Assembly (NCBI RefSeq): GCF_026627425.1
Contig: NZ_JAPNLH010000013.1
Location: 1 to 64,000 of the forward strand
Reading direction: 5' to 3'
DNA: 64,000 nt
From: Arthrobacter endolithicus
GTDB lineage: Bacteria > Actinomycetota > Actinomycetes > Actinomycetales > Micrococcaceae
The notes under the pieces were generated by a model. That model did no database searches, had not been told where the DNA came from, and saw only the letters and a list, made by a program, of their open reading frames with translations. The translations under genes were made by a program, and so were the position numbers. Position 1 is the stretch's first letter. Each line of letters starts with the position of its first letter. Below, piece after piece: positions 9,346-18,595 of the stretch.

Positions 9346-9602
9346 GCACCGAAACCACACCGGTGGTGGAGCAGGTCTGCATGCAGCCGCCGGGAGACAT
9401 CCCAACGGACGCGGCGCCTTTCCTGCAAATCGTCAAGGGCAGTCCCACAGCCGAGGAGCTTGCTGCCCTGGCCGCCGTTGTGCTCTGTCTGCAGCCGGCC
9501 AGCGACGGTATTCCAGCTCGACCGTCGCAGCGGCCTTGGGCGCGCCGCGCCGCCCTCAAGCTTGCCCCGAAGCCTGGACCAGGAGCCTGGCGCCGCGGCT
9601 GA
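9342..9602 (+). CDS. accE: Acyl-CoA carboxylase epsilon subunit
   Basis: Small accessory subunit (86 residues) that stabilises the actinobacterial alpha-beta carboxylase complex. The recognisable core is [20 protein letters not shown], matching the usual pattern VxG-P-T-EELAAL-AV. A Pro/Arg-rich tail with Trp residues near the end follows. The GTG start overlaps the beta-subunit TGA by four bases, so translation is probably coupled and the subunits made together. It corresponds to AccE5 beside AccD5 in M. tuberculosis. Confidence 0.88.
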   Translation: MSTETTPVVEQVCMQPPGDIPTDAAPFLQIVKGSPTAEELAALAAVVLCLQPASDGIPARPSQRPWARRAALKLAPKPGPGAWRRG

Positions 9603-9666
9603 GTAACCGCAGTCGACTCGGCGGCAGCGCAGTAAGTCCTGTCTATCACCGATGTTCCTTCCCCGG

Positions 9667-9672
9667 TAGGCT
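9667..9672 (+). promoter_or_regulatory. Leaderless -10 box for the DUF885 gene
   Basis: TAGGCT ends 10 bases before ATG 9683 (7 bases before an in-frame GTG at 9680), and no Shine-Dalgarno sequence is visible. This spacing puts the transcription start at or next to the start codon. Confidence 0.45.
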
Positions 9673-9682
9673 CGGTTGGGTG

Positions 9683-11395
9683 ATGACCAACGCACCTACT
9701 CCCTCCCGCAAATCCACCGCCATCGACGCCGTGGCGGACGCCTACACGGAGCGCCTGCTGGAGCTGGACCCCGGCTTCGCCACCGAACTGGGGCTTCCCG
9801 GCCATGAGAGAGAGTATCGGGACTACTCCCCTGACGGCCTGGATGCTTTCGCCGCTGCTGCTGCGCAGGCGCTGGAACAACTGCGGGAGCTGGAGCCCGA
9901 AGACGCTGTGGACAACATCACCCTGCACGCGATGCGCGAGCGGCTCGGCCTGGATCTTGAGCTGCATGCCACCGGCTGGGACCTCGCGGACTTAAACAAT
10001 ATTGCCTGTCCGGCGCAGGACATCCGGGCCATTTTCGATCTGATGCCTACCGCGACGGTGGAGCATTGGGAGCACATTGCCGGCCGGATGAGCAATGTTC
10101 CCGCCGCAATCGACGGTTATATCGGATCCCTGCGGGCCGGCCGGCAGCGCGGCCTTATTGCCGCCCGTCGCCAGGTGAACAACGTGATCGAGCAGGCCGA
10201 ACGGCACGCGGCGGAGGACGGTTTTTTCGTTACCATGGCATCCGGTGCCCGTCTTGAGAAGCAGGGCACCCAGAGCGACGACGGCGCTGTGTTGCCGCCG
10301 TCGGCACTGGCAAGCCTGCAGGAAGCAGCACAGGCAGCCCGCGGAGCGTACGGCGTCCTGACCCGTTTCCTGCGCGAGGAGCTGCTGCCGGCGGCGCCGG
10401 ATAAGGACGCTGTCGGCCGCACCCGCTACGCGCTGGCCTCCCGCGCGTTCCTCGGCTCCGCCGTCGACCTGGACGAAACTTATGCCTGGGGGGTCCAGGA
10501 GCTGGACCGGATCATTGCCGAGCAGGAGCAGGTGGCCGATCAGATCAAACCCGGTGCCGGCATCGCGGAGGCCAAGAAACTGCTCAACGAGGACCCGGCC
10601 CGTAAGCTGCAGGGCACCGCGGCGCTGCAGAGTTGGATGCAGGACCTTGCTGACAAGGCCGTCACGGAGCTTGCCGGCGTGCACTTCGACATCCCGGACG
10701 TCATGCGCACCCTCGAATGCCGCATCGCACCAACCCAGGAAGGCGGCATCTACTACACCGGCCCCAGTGAGGATTTCTCCCGCCCGGGACGGATGTGGTG
10801 GTCCGTGCCGGCCGGTGAGGATTCGTTCACCACATGGTCGGAGACCACAACGGTCTACCACGAGGGCGTGCCCGGACACCATCTGCAGGTAGCAACGGCC
10901 ACGTATCAGAGCGGCCTACTGAATAAGTGGCGGCGCAACGCCTGCTGGGTCTCCGGACACGGCGAAGGCTGGGCGCTTTACGCCGAACGACTGATGGACC
11001 AGCTTGGATACCTTGCTGATCCTGGCGACAAGTTGGGCATGCTCGATGGACAGCGGATGCGGGCCGCCCGGGTCGTCTTCGATATTGGAGTCCATCTGGA
11101 GCTTCAGATTCCAGCCCGTTGGGGCACCGGAACGTGGACGCCGGAATCGGGCTATGACTTTCTGCAGAAGAACCTGGATATCAGCACCGGACAGCTGGAC
11201 TTCGAGTTCAATCGGTATCTGGGCTGGCCCGGTCAGGCGCCGTCCTACAAAATCGGTCAGCGGCTGTGGGAGCAGATCCGCGATGAGCGCCGACTGCTGG
11301 ACGGGGCGGACTTCGATCTGAAAGCCTTCCACACCCAAGCCCTCAACGTCGGCTCCGTCGGCCTGGACACGCTCAAAGCCGCACTCCTGGGCTGA
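9683..11395 (+). CDS. DUF885-family zinc peptidase
   Basis: A protein of 570 residues from the DUF885 family, thought to be zinc metallopeptidases or carboxypeptidases. The zinc site is clear: YHEGVPGHHLQ supplies the HExxxxH-type ligands and catalytic Glu, and VSGHGEGWALYAERL downstream supplies the third ligand Glu. No signal peptide is seen, so it is probably cytosolic. The open frame continues far upstream through accE, but similarity to the family begins near MTNAPTPSRKSTAIDAVADA, so I start at ATG 9683. A -10 box directly before the start suggests its own leaderless promoter despite the position after accE. The substrate is unknown. Confidence 0.85.
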   Translation: MTNAPTPSRKSTAIDAVADAYTERLLELDPGFATELGLPGHEREYRDYSPDGLDAFAAAAAQALEQLRELEPEDAVDNITLHAMRERLGLDLELHATGWDLADLNNIACPAQDIRAIFDLMPTATVEHWEHIAGRMSNVPAAIDGYIGSLRAGRQRGLIAARRQVNNVIEQAERHAAEDGFFVTMASGARLEKQGTQSDDGAVLPPSALASLQEAAQAARGAYGVLTRFLREELLPAAPDKDAVGRTRYALASRAFLGSAVDLDETYAWGVQELDRIIAEQEQVADQIKPGAGIAEAKKLLNEDPARKLQGTAALQSWMQDLADKAVTELAGVHFDIPDVMRTLECRIAPTQEGGIYYTGPSEDFSRPGRMWWSVPAGEDSFTTWSETTTVYHEGVPGHHLQVATATYQSGLLNKWRRNACWVSGHGEGWALYAERLMDQLGYLADPGDKLGMLDGQRMRAARVVFDIGVHLELQIPARWGTGTWTPESGYDFLQKNLDISTGQLDFEFNRYLGWPGQAPSYKIGQRLWEQIRDERRLLDGADFDLKAFHTQALNVGSVGLDTLKAALLG

Positions 11396-11480
11396 GAGTT
11401 TCCGGCGGAATGGAGAACTTGGGGAATAAATTGGACGCGTCATAATTCGCAACCTGGACTGGAATATGGTACTGGGCTGC

Positions 11481-11486
11481 TATTAG
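11481..11486 (+). promoter_or_regulatory. Possible leaderless -10 for the symporter gene
   Basis: TATTAG lies nine bases before GTG 11496. No Shine-Dalgarno sequence is obvious except GGGAG, which touches the start codon. This is weak on its own but follows the pattern of neighbouring genes. Confidence 0.3.
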
Positions 11487-11495
11487 CGTGTGGGA

Positions 11496-12941
11496 GTGAC
11501 TTCAACCGCCCAGAATTCCACCGTCCGCAAGCCCGTCCGTAAACTTCCCAAGTGGGCTACGTCCTTCGGCGTCCAGATCATTGCCGCGCTCATCGTCGGC
11601 CTGATCCTGGGCTTGATCGCCAAATCGATCGGCACCGGTCCTAAGGCCGCTCCCAATGGCCTGGACACGACGCTGACCACCATCGGCAGCAGCTACGTCT
11701 CGCTGCTGCAGGCTGCCGTGGTCCCGCTCATTTTTACCGCCGTCGTCAGCTCCATCGCGAATCTCAGCCAAGTCGCCAATGCGGCCAGACTCGCCTGGAA
11801 CACGCTGCTCTGGTTCGCCATCACCGCGCTGATTGCCGTGAGCATCGGCATCGGGCTGGGTCTGCTGTTCAAGCCCGGCGCCGGCACAGACAAGACCGCC
11901 CCGGCCAGCTATACCGGCAAGACCGGCGACTGGTGGTCCTTTTTGACCGGGCTCTTCCCCAAAAACTTCCTCGGCTTGGGTGCCAACTCAACCGTGGCCC
12001 AAGGGGCGGTCACCACCTCCATCAGCTTCAACGTGCTGCAGATCCTGGTGATCGCCATCGTCGTCGGCGTTGCGGCCTTAAAGGTCGGCAAGGCAGCCGA
12101 GCCGTTCCTGAAGCTCAACGCTTCCGCCCTCGCCGTCATCCAGAAGTTGCTCTGGTGGGTCATCCGCGTCGCCCCGATCGGTACCGTCGGTCTGATCGGC
12201 CACGCCGTCTCCACCTATGGCTGGGACACCATCGGTTCACTGGGTAAATTCACCGTCGCCATCTACGCCGGGCTCGTCCTGGTGCTGTTCGTGGTCTATC
12301 CGATCCTGATCCGCAGCCACGGCTTGTCCATCAGGGCCTACTTCTCCGGTGTCTGGCCCGCCGTTCAGCTCGGATTCGTCTCCCGGTCTTCGATCGGCAC
12401 GCTTCCCCTCACCCAGCGCGTCACGGAGCGCAATCTCGGCGTACCCCGCGGTTACGCATCCTTCGCTGTCCCGCTCGGTGCCACCACCAAGATGGACGGG
12501 TGTGCGGCCATCTACCCGGCCGTCGCCGCCATCTTCGTGGCCCAGTTCTTCGGAATCCATCTCGATCTGACGCAGTACCTGTTGATCGTTCTGGTCTCCG
12601 TCCTGGGATCCGCCGCAACGGCCGGAACCACCGGTGCCGTCGTCATGCTCACGCTGACGCTCTCCACCCTGGGCCTGCCGCTGGCCGGCGTGGGCCTGCT
12701 CCTGGCGATCGATCCGATCATGGACATGGGTCGCACCGCTGTCAACGTTGCCGGCCAGGCACTGGTTCCGACCATCGTGGCCAAGCGCCAGGGCATCCTG
12801 GACCTGGCCCTCTACAACGCTCCGCGGAACGGCGATCCGTTCGCCGATGACACTCCGGCAGAAGACGCCGCAGCTGTGGCCGGCGCAGCGGACGCCGCCG
12901 ACGCGACGAGTGCCCGCGACGGGGAACTTACCCGAGTTTAG
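11496..12941 (+). CDS. Dicarboxylate/amino acid:cation symporter (DAACS family)
   Basis: Membrane transporter of the DAACS (GltP/DctA) family, 481 residues, taking up a dicarboxylate or acidic amino acid with H+ or Na+. Visible family features are the serine-rich re-entrant loop RSSIGTLPLT, the loop GATTKMDGCA, and the C-terminal segment IDPIMDMGRTAVNVAGQ that includes the substrate and cation site. The usual GATxNMDGT reads K for N and C for T here, so substrate or ion coupling may differ from classical GltP. The C-terminal tail is acidic and Ala-rich. GTG 11496 is preferred; GTG 11490 is two codons earlier. A strong terminator follows. Confidence 0.88.
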   Translation: MTSTAQNSTVRKPVRKLPKWATSFGVQIIAALIVGLILGLIAKSIGTGPKAAPNGLDTTLTTIGSSYVSLLQAAVVPLIFTAVVSSIANLSQVANAARLAWNTLLWFAITALIAVSIGIGLGLLFKPGAGTDKTAPASYTGKTGDWWSFLTGLFPKNFLGLGANSTVAQGAVTTSISFNVLQILVIAIVVGVAALKVGKAAEPFLKLNASALAVIQKLLWWVIRVAPIGTVGLIGHAVSTYGWDTIGSLGKFTVAIYAGLVLVLFVVYPILIRSHGLSIRAYFSGVWPAVQLGFVSRSSIGTLPLTQRVTERNLGVPRGYASFAVPLGATTKMDGCAAIYPAVAAIFVAQFFGIHLDLTQYLLIVLVSVLGSAATAGTTGAVVMLTLTLSTLGLPLAGVGLLLAIDPIMDMGRTAVNVAGQALVPTIVAKRQGILDLALYNAPRNGDPFADDTPAEDAAAVAGAADAADATSARDGELTRV

Positions 12942-13018
12942 AAGAGCCGGCGGAGGCGAAGCCGGTGCCGCCGCCGGTCCCCTGAATCCCGTGCCGCCTC
13001 CTGTCCCGTGAAATCCGT

Positions 13019-13047
13019 CCCGCCGGTCCCCGACCGGCGGGATTTTT
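13019..13047 (+). terminator. Rho-independent terminator after the symporter gene
   Basis: CCCGCCGGT and ACCGGCGGG form a perfect 9-bp stem around a 5-base loop, followed by ATTTTT. It lies 77 bases after the symporter stop and separates it from the tetR promoter. Confidence 0.8.
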
Positions 13048-13122
13048 CGCGCTGAACCGGTGGCATCAGCCACACTGGCTGCCCGCGCTGCACTCACCGC
13101 AGAAAATGCACTGTCTGCACAA

Positions 13123-13152
13123 GTTGCACCGAGTGCAACGGCCGCCTATCGT
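13123..13152 (+). promoter_or_regulatory. Leaderless tetR promoter with an operator over the -35
   Basis: TTGCAC (13124-13129) and TATCGT (13147-13152) are 17 bases apart, and ATG 13159 follows after six more bases, so the mRNA would start at or next to the start codon. The -35 lies inside a perfect palindrome, GTTGCAC-CGA-GTGCAAC (13123-13139). This is the arrangement expected for autorepression by the TetR protein it drives. Confidence 0.6.
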
Positions 13153-13158
13153 TGGATC

Positions 13159-13812
13159 ATGACAACGACGGCCGCGGAACCTATCGCCCTATCGCGGCGC
13201 GAGCTGAACAAGGTCGCCACGCGTGAAGCCATAGCAACAGCGGCGCTGGAGCTGCTGCGGACCAACGGCATGAACGGTTTCACCGCCGACGACATCGCCG
13301 TGGCGGCGGGCGTTTCGCGCCGGACGTTCTTCAATTACTTCTCCAGCCCGGAAGCAGCCGTTGCCAGTTTCACGCAGAAATACCTGGACAAGGTCATCGA
13401 GCAACTCCTCCTGCGCCCGCAGGACGAGCCGTTACTGGAATCCACACAGCACGCGCTGACCGCCGTCGCCCCCACGGACCTGGCCACCCTGGCGGAAACC
13501 TTCGCACTCACCCAGGGCGACGCCCAGCTCTCTCGCTTCCAGCTCGAGGCATGGGATAACTGCAGCAGCAAGATCATCGCCGCCATTGGACGCCGCCTGG
13601 CCTTACCCGAAGGGGAGGCCGCCGGCGGCTCGGATGCCAATGGAGAGCTCTACCTGCATGCCCTCGTCCAGTCGGTGATTGCCTGCGGACGCGCGGCCGT
13701 CGAGGTTTGGTTCCGCCGCCACGGTGCGGACATCAGCGCCGCATCGCTCGCACAGCTTCGGGAGCTTCTCATCAGCGCCATCGGCCACCTGCGGACCGGC
13801 TTCCACAGCTGA
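13159..13812 (+). CDS. TetR-family transcriptional regulator
   Basis: A 217-residue repressor-type regulator. The N-terminal helix-turn-helix is clear (ATAALELLRTNGMNGFTADD, then VAAGVSRRTFFNYF); the remainder is the variable ligand-binding domain. The longer frame upstream crosses the promoter, so I start at ATG 13159, six bases after a -10 box. It precedes an MMPL exporter gene on the same strand, so it probably controls its own expression and that of the transporter through the palindrome at 13123-13139. The inducer is unknown; it is probably a lipid-like or toxic compound exported by the neighbour. Confidence 0.9.
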   Translation: MTTTAAEPIALSRRELNKVATREAIATAALELLRTNGMNGFTADDIAVAAGVSRRTFFNYFSSPEAAVASFTQKYLDKVIEQLLLRPQDEPLLESTQHALTAVAPTDLATLAETFALTQGDAQLSRFQLEAWDNCSSKIIAAIGRRLALPEGEAAGGSDANGELYLHALVQSVIACGRAAVEVWFRRHGADISAASLAQLRELLISAIGHLRTGFHS

Positions 13813-13877
13813 CTTCTGCTTTACTGCAGCCACTATCCATCGCAGCTAAAAATCACCCCTCAAGAAACGGACCCATC

Positions 13878-16589
13878 ATGGCCTTGCTGCTCTACCGCCT
13901 CGGCAAATTCTCGGCCCGACGCCACTGGTGGGTGATATCCGCATGGGCGCTGATTGTGGTGCTGGTGGGCGGTTCCGCACTGCTTTTCCACGGCCAGACG
14001 TCCAACAGCTTCAAGATCCCCGGCACCGAAACCCAGCAGGTGGCCGACAAGCTTAAGGCCGATCTGCCCCGGTCCTCCGGGGGAAGCGGCAGCGTTGTCT
14101 TCGCCAGTGCCGACGGAACTCCCTTCACGCCGGCCCAGAAGGACGCCATCAGCGCCGCGCTGAAAAAGGCTGCGACGGTCCAGGACATCCGCGGCGTCAC
14201 GGATCCCTTCAACACGCAGGCCACCCTCGACGGCGCCGCTGGCCAGATTGCCGACGGCGAAGCGAAGCTCACCGCTGCCCAAGCCAAGCTCGATGCCGGC
14301 AAACCGCAGCTGGACGCCGCCGCGGCCCAGCTGACGTCAGCGGCGCAGAACCTGGACGCGAGCCAGCGGCAGTTGGACCAGCAGAAGGCTGCCGCAGCAG
14401 CAGCGGGCAGCGCCAGCACTGCCACCCAGCAGTTCCAACTGGCCGCTGCGCAGGCCCGGATTGACGTGGGCCGGCAGCAGCTGGCGGCGGGGCAGTCCAG
14501 CTACGACCAGAACAAAAAAACGTACGACGACGGCGTGGCCGAAGTTGCGCGCCAGCGCTCCACCCTCGATCTGAGCAAGCAGCAGGCCACGGCCTCGCAG
14601 GCCATTCGTTTCGTCTCCGCCAACGGCCAGGCCGCGATCGCCCAGATCCAGTTCACCGGTTCGATCGACGGCATCAGCCCCGAGGTCCGCACCCAAGTCC
14701 AGGCAGCCGTACAGCAGGCCGCGGCATCCGGCGTGCGGGTTTATCCGAGCAAGGAAATCACCCAGGACGTCTCGGAAATCTTCGGCACCGCCGAAGTCCT
14801 TGGCATCGCCGTGGCCGCCGCGGTGCTGATCCTCATGCTGGGCACCATGGTCGCCGCCGGGCTGCCGCTGATCATGGCCATCATCGGTGTCGCCGTCGGG
14901 GTGGGCGGCGGCTTTGCCCTCAGCGGCGTGGTCGAGATGTCCTCAATCTCGCCCATCCTCGCGCTGATGCTCGGCTTGGCCGTCGGAATCGATTATTCGC
15001 TGTTTATCGTCAACCGGCACCGGCAACAACTGCTGGCCGGAATGGCTCTTGAGGAATCGGTGGCCACGGCCACCGGCACCTCGGGTAACGCCGTGCTGTT
15101 TGCCGGACTAACAGTGGTCATTGCCCTCTCCGCCCTGACTGTCTCCGGGCTGCCGTTCCTGGGCGTAATGGGCGTCGCAGCCGCGGCCACCGTCGCCGTC
15201 GCGGTCATCGTCGCCTTGACCCTTACCCCGGCGCTGTTGGGCCTGATCGGGACCAAACTGATCTCCAAAAGCGCCTGGGCCAAAGCCACGCCAAGGCATG
15301 GAAAACACGTCGCGGTGGAGGACCCCTCTGCGGAGACGGCCAAGAGCGGCAAGGGCTGGGGCGGGTTCGTTACCCGGCACCCCGTGCTCACCCTCGTCAC
15401 GGCCGTCGTCGGGCTCGGCATTGTCGCCCTCCCGGCAGCGGGCCTGCGGCTGGCCCTGCCGGATGGCGGCTCTGAGCCGGTAAATTCCAGCGCCTATCAG
15501 GCCTACCAGCTGATCGGAAAGAACTTCGGCGAGGGCGTCAACGGGCCCATCATCGCCGTCGGCTCCCTGCCGGCCGGGTTAAGCGCCACCGACGCCCAGG
15601 CCTTGGAGCTGAAGGTGGCCAGTGAACTGCGGACGGTCCCGAATGTCGTCGCGGCGGTACCGGCTGCCCTGAGCGAGAACCGCCGGACCGCGGTATTCCA
15701 GGTCGTCCCGACCGAGGGCCCGGCCAGCGCCAGCACCGTCCAGGTCATCGCTGATCTGCGGGCCAAGGGCGCTCAGATCACAAAAGATACGTCCGTCACG
15801 CTCGGCCTGACCGGACAAACCGCTGCCAACGTGGACGTCTCCAACAAGCTCGGTGCCGCCCTGCCGCTGTACCTGGTCGTCGTCGTCGGGCTCTCGCTGG
15901 TGCTGCTGCTCCTGGTCTTCCGCTCCCTCCTGGTGCCGATCCTGGCCACCGCAGGCTTCCTGCTGTCCCTTGCGGCGGCGTTCGGAGGCGTGGTGGCGGT
16001 CTATCAGTGGGGCTGGCTCAGCGCCATTTTCGACGTTCCGAACCCGGGGGCGGTGCTCAGCTTCCTGCCGATCATTTTGATCGGGGTGCTCTTCGGCCTG
16101 GCGATGGATTACCAAGTGTTCATTGTCTCCGGCATGCGTGAGGCCCACGTGCACGGCCAGAGCGCCAAGCAGGCGGTGCGGACCGGTTTCAGCCACGCCG
16201 CCCGGGTGGTGGTGGCGGCGGCCATCATCATGACGAGTGTCTTTGCCGGCTTCATCTTCAGCCATCTGACCATGGTCCGGCCGCTGGGCTTCGCGATGGC
16301 CTTCGGGGTACTGCTGGACGCCTTCGTCGTCCGGATGACCATCATCCCGGCGGCCATGCACCTGCTTGGCAGCAGTGCCTGGTGGCTCCCGCGCTGGTTG
16401 GACAGGATTCTGCCGGATGTGGATGTTGAGGGCGCCAAGCTGGAGAAATCCGCGCTGGGAAGCAACCTCGCCTCCTCCCCTGCGGACACGGGCCCGGGCG
16501 CGACCCGGGGCCGGACCACGATCCGGACCACGGGCGGGGCTACGGGCGATGCCTCAGCCGATTTGGTGGACGTGGACGGGCATTCCTGA
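13878..16589 (+). CDS. MMPL/RND-superfamily transporter
   Basis: Large membrane exporter of 903 residues with the RND/MMPL layout. One transmembrane helix near residues 20-38 is followed by an extracytoplasmic domain, five to six helices, a second large loop, and the last helix bundle. The first loop contains a long Ala/Gln/Lys-rich coiled coil (AKLTAAQAKLDAGKPQLDA and following), typical of YdfJ-like actinobacterial MMPL proteins. Charged residues in helices (VGIDYSLFIVNRH, FGLAMDYQVFIVSGMRE) match the proton-relay regions. The Thr/Gly/Ala-rich C-terminus is probably disordered. ATG 13878 lies 65 bases after tetR. Likely substrates are lipids or hydrophobic toxins; this is inferred. Confidence 0.88.
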   Translation: MALLLYRLGKFSARRHWWVISAWALIVVLVGGSALLFHGQTSNSFKIPGTETQQVADKLKADLPRSSGGSGSVVFASADGTPFTPAQKDAISAALKKAATVQDIRGVTDPFNTQATLDGAAGQIADGEAKLTAAQAKLDAGKPQLDAAAAQLTSAAQNLDASQRQLDQQKAAAAAAGSASTATQQFQLAAAQARIDVGRQQLAAGQSSYDQNKKTYDDGVAEVARQRSTLDLSKQQATASQAIRFVSANGQAAIAQIQFTGSIDGISPEVRTQVQAAVQQAAASGVRVYPSKEITQDVSEIFGTAEVLGIAVAAAVLILMLGTMVAAGLPLIMAIIGVAVGVGGGFALSGVVEMSSISPILALMLGLAVGIDYSLFIVNRHRQQLLAGMALEESVATATGTSGNAVLFAGLTVVIALSALTVSGLPFLGVMGVAAAATVAVAVIVALTLTPALLGLIGTKLISKSAWAKATPRHGKHVAVEDPSAETAKSGKGWGGFVTRHPVLTLVTAVVGLGIVALPAAGLRLALPDGGSEPVNSSAYQAYQLIGKNFGEGVNGPIIAVGSLPAGLSATDAQALELKVASELRTVPNVVAAVPAALSENRRTAVFQVVPTEGPASASTVQVIADLRAKGAQITKDTSVTLGLTGQTAANVDVSNKLGAALPLYLVVVVGLSLVLLLLVFRSLLVPILATAGFLLSLAAAFGGVVAVYQWGWLSAIFDVPNPGAVLSFLPIILIGVLFGLAMDYQVFIVSGMREAHVHGQSAKQAVRTGFSHAARVVVAAAIIMTSVFAGFIFSHLTMVRPLGFAMAFGVLLDAFVVRMTIIPAAMHLLGSSAWWLPRWLDRILPDVDVEGAKLEKSALGSNLASSPADTGPGATRGRTTIRTTGGATGDASADLVDVDGHS

Positions 16590-16660
16590 CGCCCTCGGCT
16601 GCGCAACGGGTGCCGCACGCGGCCCTAGCCAACCGGGTGGCCGCGGCGGATACTGGGGAC

Positions 16661-17104
16661 ATGTCTGAAACCCAGATGGGTGGGGATCCGTCCGTGGCTG
16701 TCCCTGCCCCGACCGTATGGCCGGCGCTGCAGGCGCGCGACGCCGTCGCCCTGATTGACTATTTGGTGGACTGTTTTGGGTTCCTCAAGACGGCCGTTTA
16801 CATGGACGGCGAGGAGGTGGCCCATGCGCAATTGGATTGGCCCGAGGGTGGCGGCATCATGCTCGGCAGTCATAAGCCGGAAGGCCCTTTCACCTTGAAA
16901 CCGGGTACCTTCGCTGCCTACGTGGTCTCTTCGGATGTCCCAGCGCTGCACCGGCGGGTCCTGGAGAAGGGCGGCCTGACGGTGACGGAGCTGGTTCAGA
17001 CGGACTACGGCAGCATGGATTTCTCGGCCAGCGACACCGAAGGAAACAACTGGACCTTTGGAACGTACCGCGGAGAACCCCGAACACCGCCGCAGGGCTC
17101 ATGA
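16661..17104 (+). CDS. VOC (glyoxalase/bleomycin-resistance) superfamily protein
   Basis: Small protein of 147 residues with one vicinal-oxygen-chelate repeat pair: a beta-alpha-beta unit near VWPALQARDAVALIDYLVDC and a second ending DFSASDTEGNNWTFGTYRGE, the usual end of a VOC domain with a metal-ligand-type glutamate. Its function could be resistance by sequestration or an enzyme, and cannot be resolved. The start is ATG 16661; GATACT ends six bases before it, again compatible with a leaderless transcript. The GAF-domain regulator begins eight bases after the stop. Confidence 0.78.
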   Translation: MSETQMGGDPSVAVPAPTVWPALQARDAVALIDYLVDCFGFLKTAVYMDGEEVAHAQLDWPEGGGIMLGSHKPEGPFTLKPGTFAAYVVSSDVPALHRRVLEKGGLTVTELVQTDYGSMDFSASDTEGNNWTFGTYRGEPRTPPQGS

Positions 17105-17112
17105 AGCCGTAG

Positions 17113-18513
17113 ATGGAACCACACCGCCGCCCATTGAGCCCGGCCGCCATCCAACACGGAGCGTTCGCCGCGCATGAAAATCTTCGCCAGTCTGCCTCCG
17201 GAGTTCTTTCCGGCAGCAGTTTGCGGCCGGAAGTGCGCGAATCGTGGGAACGGTCATTGCGTTACCTCGCCCGCCCCGCTGCCGTCCGACCAGCGCTGCT
17301 ATGGGGAGAAGACGAGCTCGATGACTACCGGCGAGGTCACCCGCTGGCCGCTATCCTCCCCGTCATTGCCCAGCTTCTGGTCCAGCCAAGCCGCGATACC
17401 GGTCTGCTGGTTGCCGTGGGCGATCAGTACGGCAGGTTGCTGTGGGTCCAGGGGGACGCCACTGCCCGGGTCAAGGCTTCCCGGATCAACTTCGTCGCTG
17501 GGGCCGACTGGTCCGAGGCTGCGGTCGGGACCAACGCTCCCGGCGCCGCCGTGGCAACGAACCGGAGTATCCAGATCGCCGGCGCCGAGCACTTTAATCC
17601 GGGCGTGCATCCTTGGAGCTGCACCGCCGTCCCCTTACGCGACCCGGACACGGGCTCTATTCTGGGGATCCTGGACATCACCGGCGGCGCCGAGGCCGTG
17701 GCATGGCACACGCTCGCACTGATGAACGCAACGGTGGCAGCCGCACAGGCACAGCTGCAGGTCCTGCGGCTGGAACAACGCATGACTGCGCCGCAAGCCA
17801 CCGAACCGCAAGCCACCGAACCGCAAGCCACCGAACCGCGGGCCAACACGGCACGGGCCGCCGCGGCGCGGACCCCCGTGGCGCGGGCCGCCGCACCCGC
17901 GACCACTGCCGAAGCGCCGCAGTTGACCAGTCTGCAGATCCTTGGCCGCGATCACGGGCTGCTGCACGTGGCCGGCCGCACCCTCACGCTGAGCGAACGC
18001 CATACCGAAATCCTTACCCTGCTGGCCCTACATCCGCGCGGCCTCTCCGCTGAGGAACTCGCCTCCATGGTCTATCCGGAGCGTGCCGCGGTACCCACCG
18101 TCCGTGCTGAAATGGTCCGGCTGCGGCGCTTACTGCGGGGATATTGCCAGGCCCTGATCCCGACGTCACGCCCGTACCGGCTGCCCGCCGAGGTGGCCGT
18201 CGATGCCCAGCAGGTGCTGACCCATCTGGGCCGGGGAGCGCACCGCCTGGCCTTGAGCAGTTACCGCGGGGAGGTCCTGCCGCGCTCCGAGGCGCCGGCC
18301 ATTGTCGATCTGCGCCGCTCCGTAGGCGCCCTGCTCCGGGAGGCGATCCTCACCGATGCCGGCCCGGACGTGCTCCTGCAGTACCTTCAGCTGCCCGAAG
18401 CCAAGGACGACGGCGATGCGTGGCACATTGCGCTGCGCCTCCTGCCGCTCCGCTCACCCAGGAGGGCCGCCGTCGTCGCCCATTTGGAACGGCTGCGCGC
18501 CGATTCCGACTGA
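17113..18513 (+). CDS. GAF-domain transcriptional regulator, likely of the aldehyde dehydrogenase
   Basis: A 466-residue regulator. Residues of about 35-220 form an AcoR-like N-terminal region with a GAF domain (LLVAVGDQYGRLLWVQGD to LGILDITGGAEAVAWHT). A low-complexity linker follows, containing three copies of a 15-bp unit that give ATEPQ repeats (17791-17835). The C-terminal part has a winged helix (TLTLSERHTEILTLLALHPR). There is no AAA+ sigma-54 domain. This pairing, directly upstream of an ExaC-type aldehyde dehydrogenase and DUF779 gene, is common in actinobacteria, so sensing an aldehyde, alcohol or related metabolite is likely but not shown. The start follows the VOC stop closely and has no clear ribosome binding site. 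Confidence 0.78.
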   Translation: MEPHRRPLSPAAIQHGAFAAHENLRQSASGVLSGSSLRPEVRESWERSLRYLARPAAVRPALLWGEDELDDYRRGHPLAAILPVIAQLLVQPSRDTGLLVAVGDQYGRLLWVQGDATARVKASRINFVAGADWSEAAVGTNAPGAAVATNRSIQIAGAEHFNPGVHPWSCTAVPLRDPDTGSILGILDITGGAEAVAWHTLALMNATVAAAQAQLQVLRLEQRMTAPQATEPQATEPQATEPRANTARAAAARTPVARAAAPATTAEAPQLTSLQILGRDHGLLHVAGRTLTLSERHTEILTLLALHPRGLSAEELASMVYPERAAVPTVRAEMVRLRRLLRGYCQALIPTSRPYRLPAEVAVDAQQVLTHLGRGAHRLALSSYRGEVLPRSEAPAIVDLRRSVGALLREAILTDAGPDVLLQYLQLPEAKDDGDAWHIALRLLPLRSPRRAAVVAHLERLRADSD

Positions 18514-18595
18514 GTGCCACGCTCCGCAACCGCACCGCAACCTTAGTGCAACCTGTGCTGGCCTACGCTGTGCAGCAAGGACGACGCCGTCCGCG

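Noticed and set aside
9242-9682. Upstream extension of the DUF885 frame through accE
   Set aside because: The extended part overlaps accE and has no similarity to the family; a -10 box and the family start point to ATG 9683.
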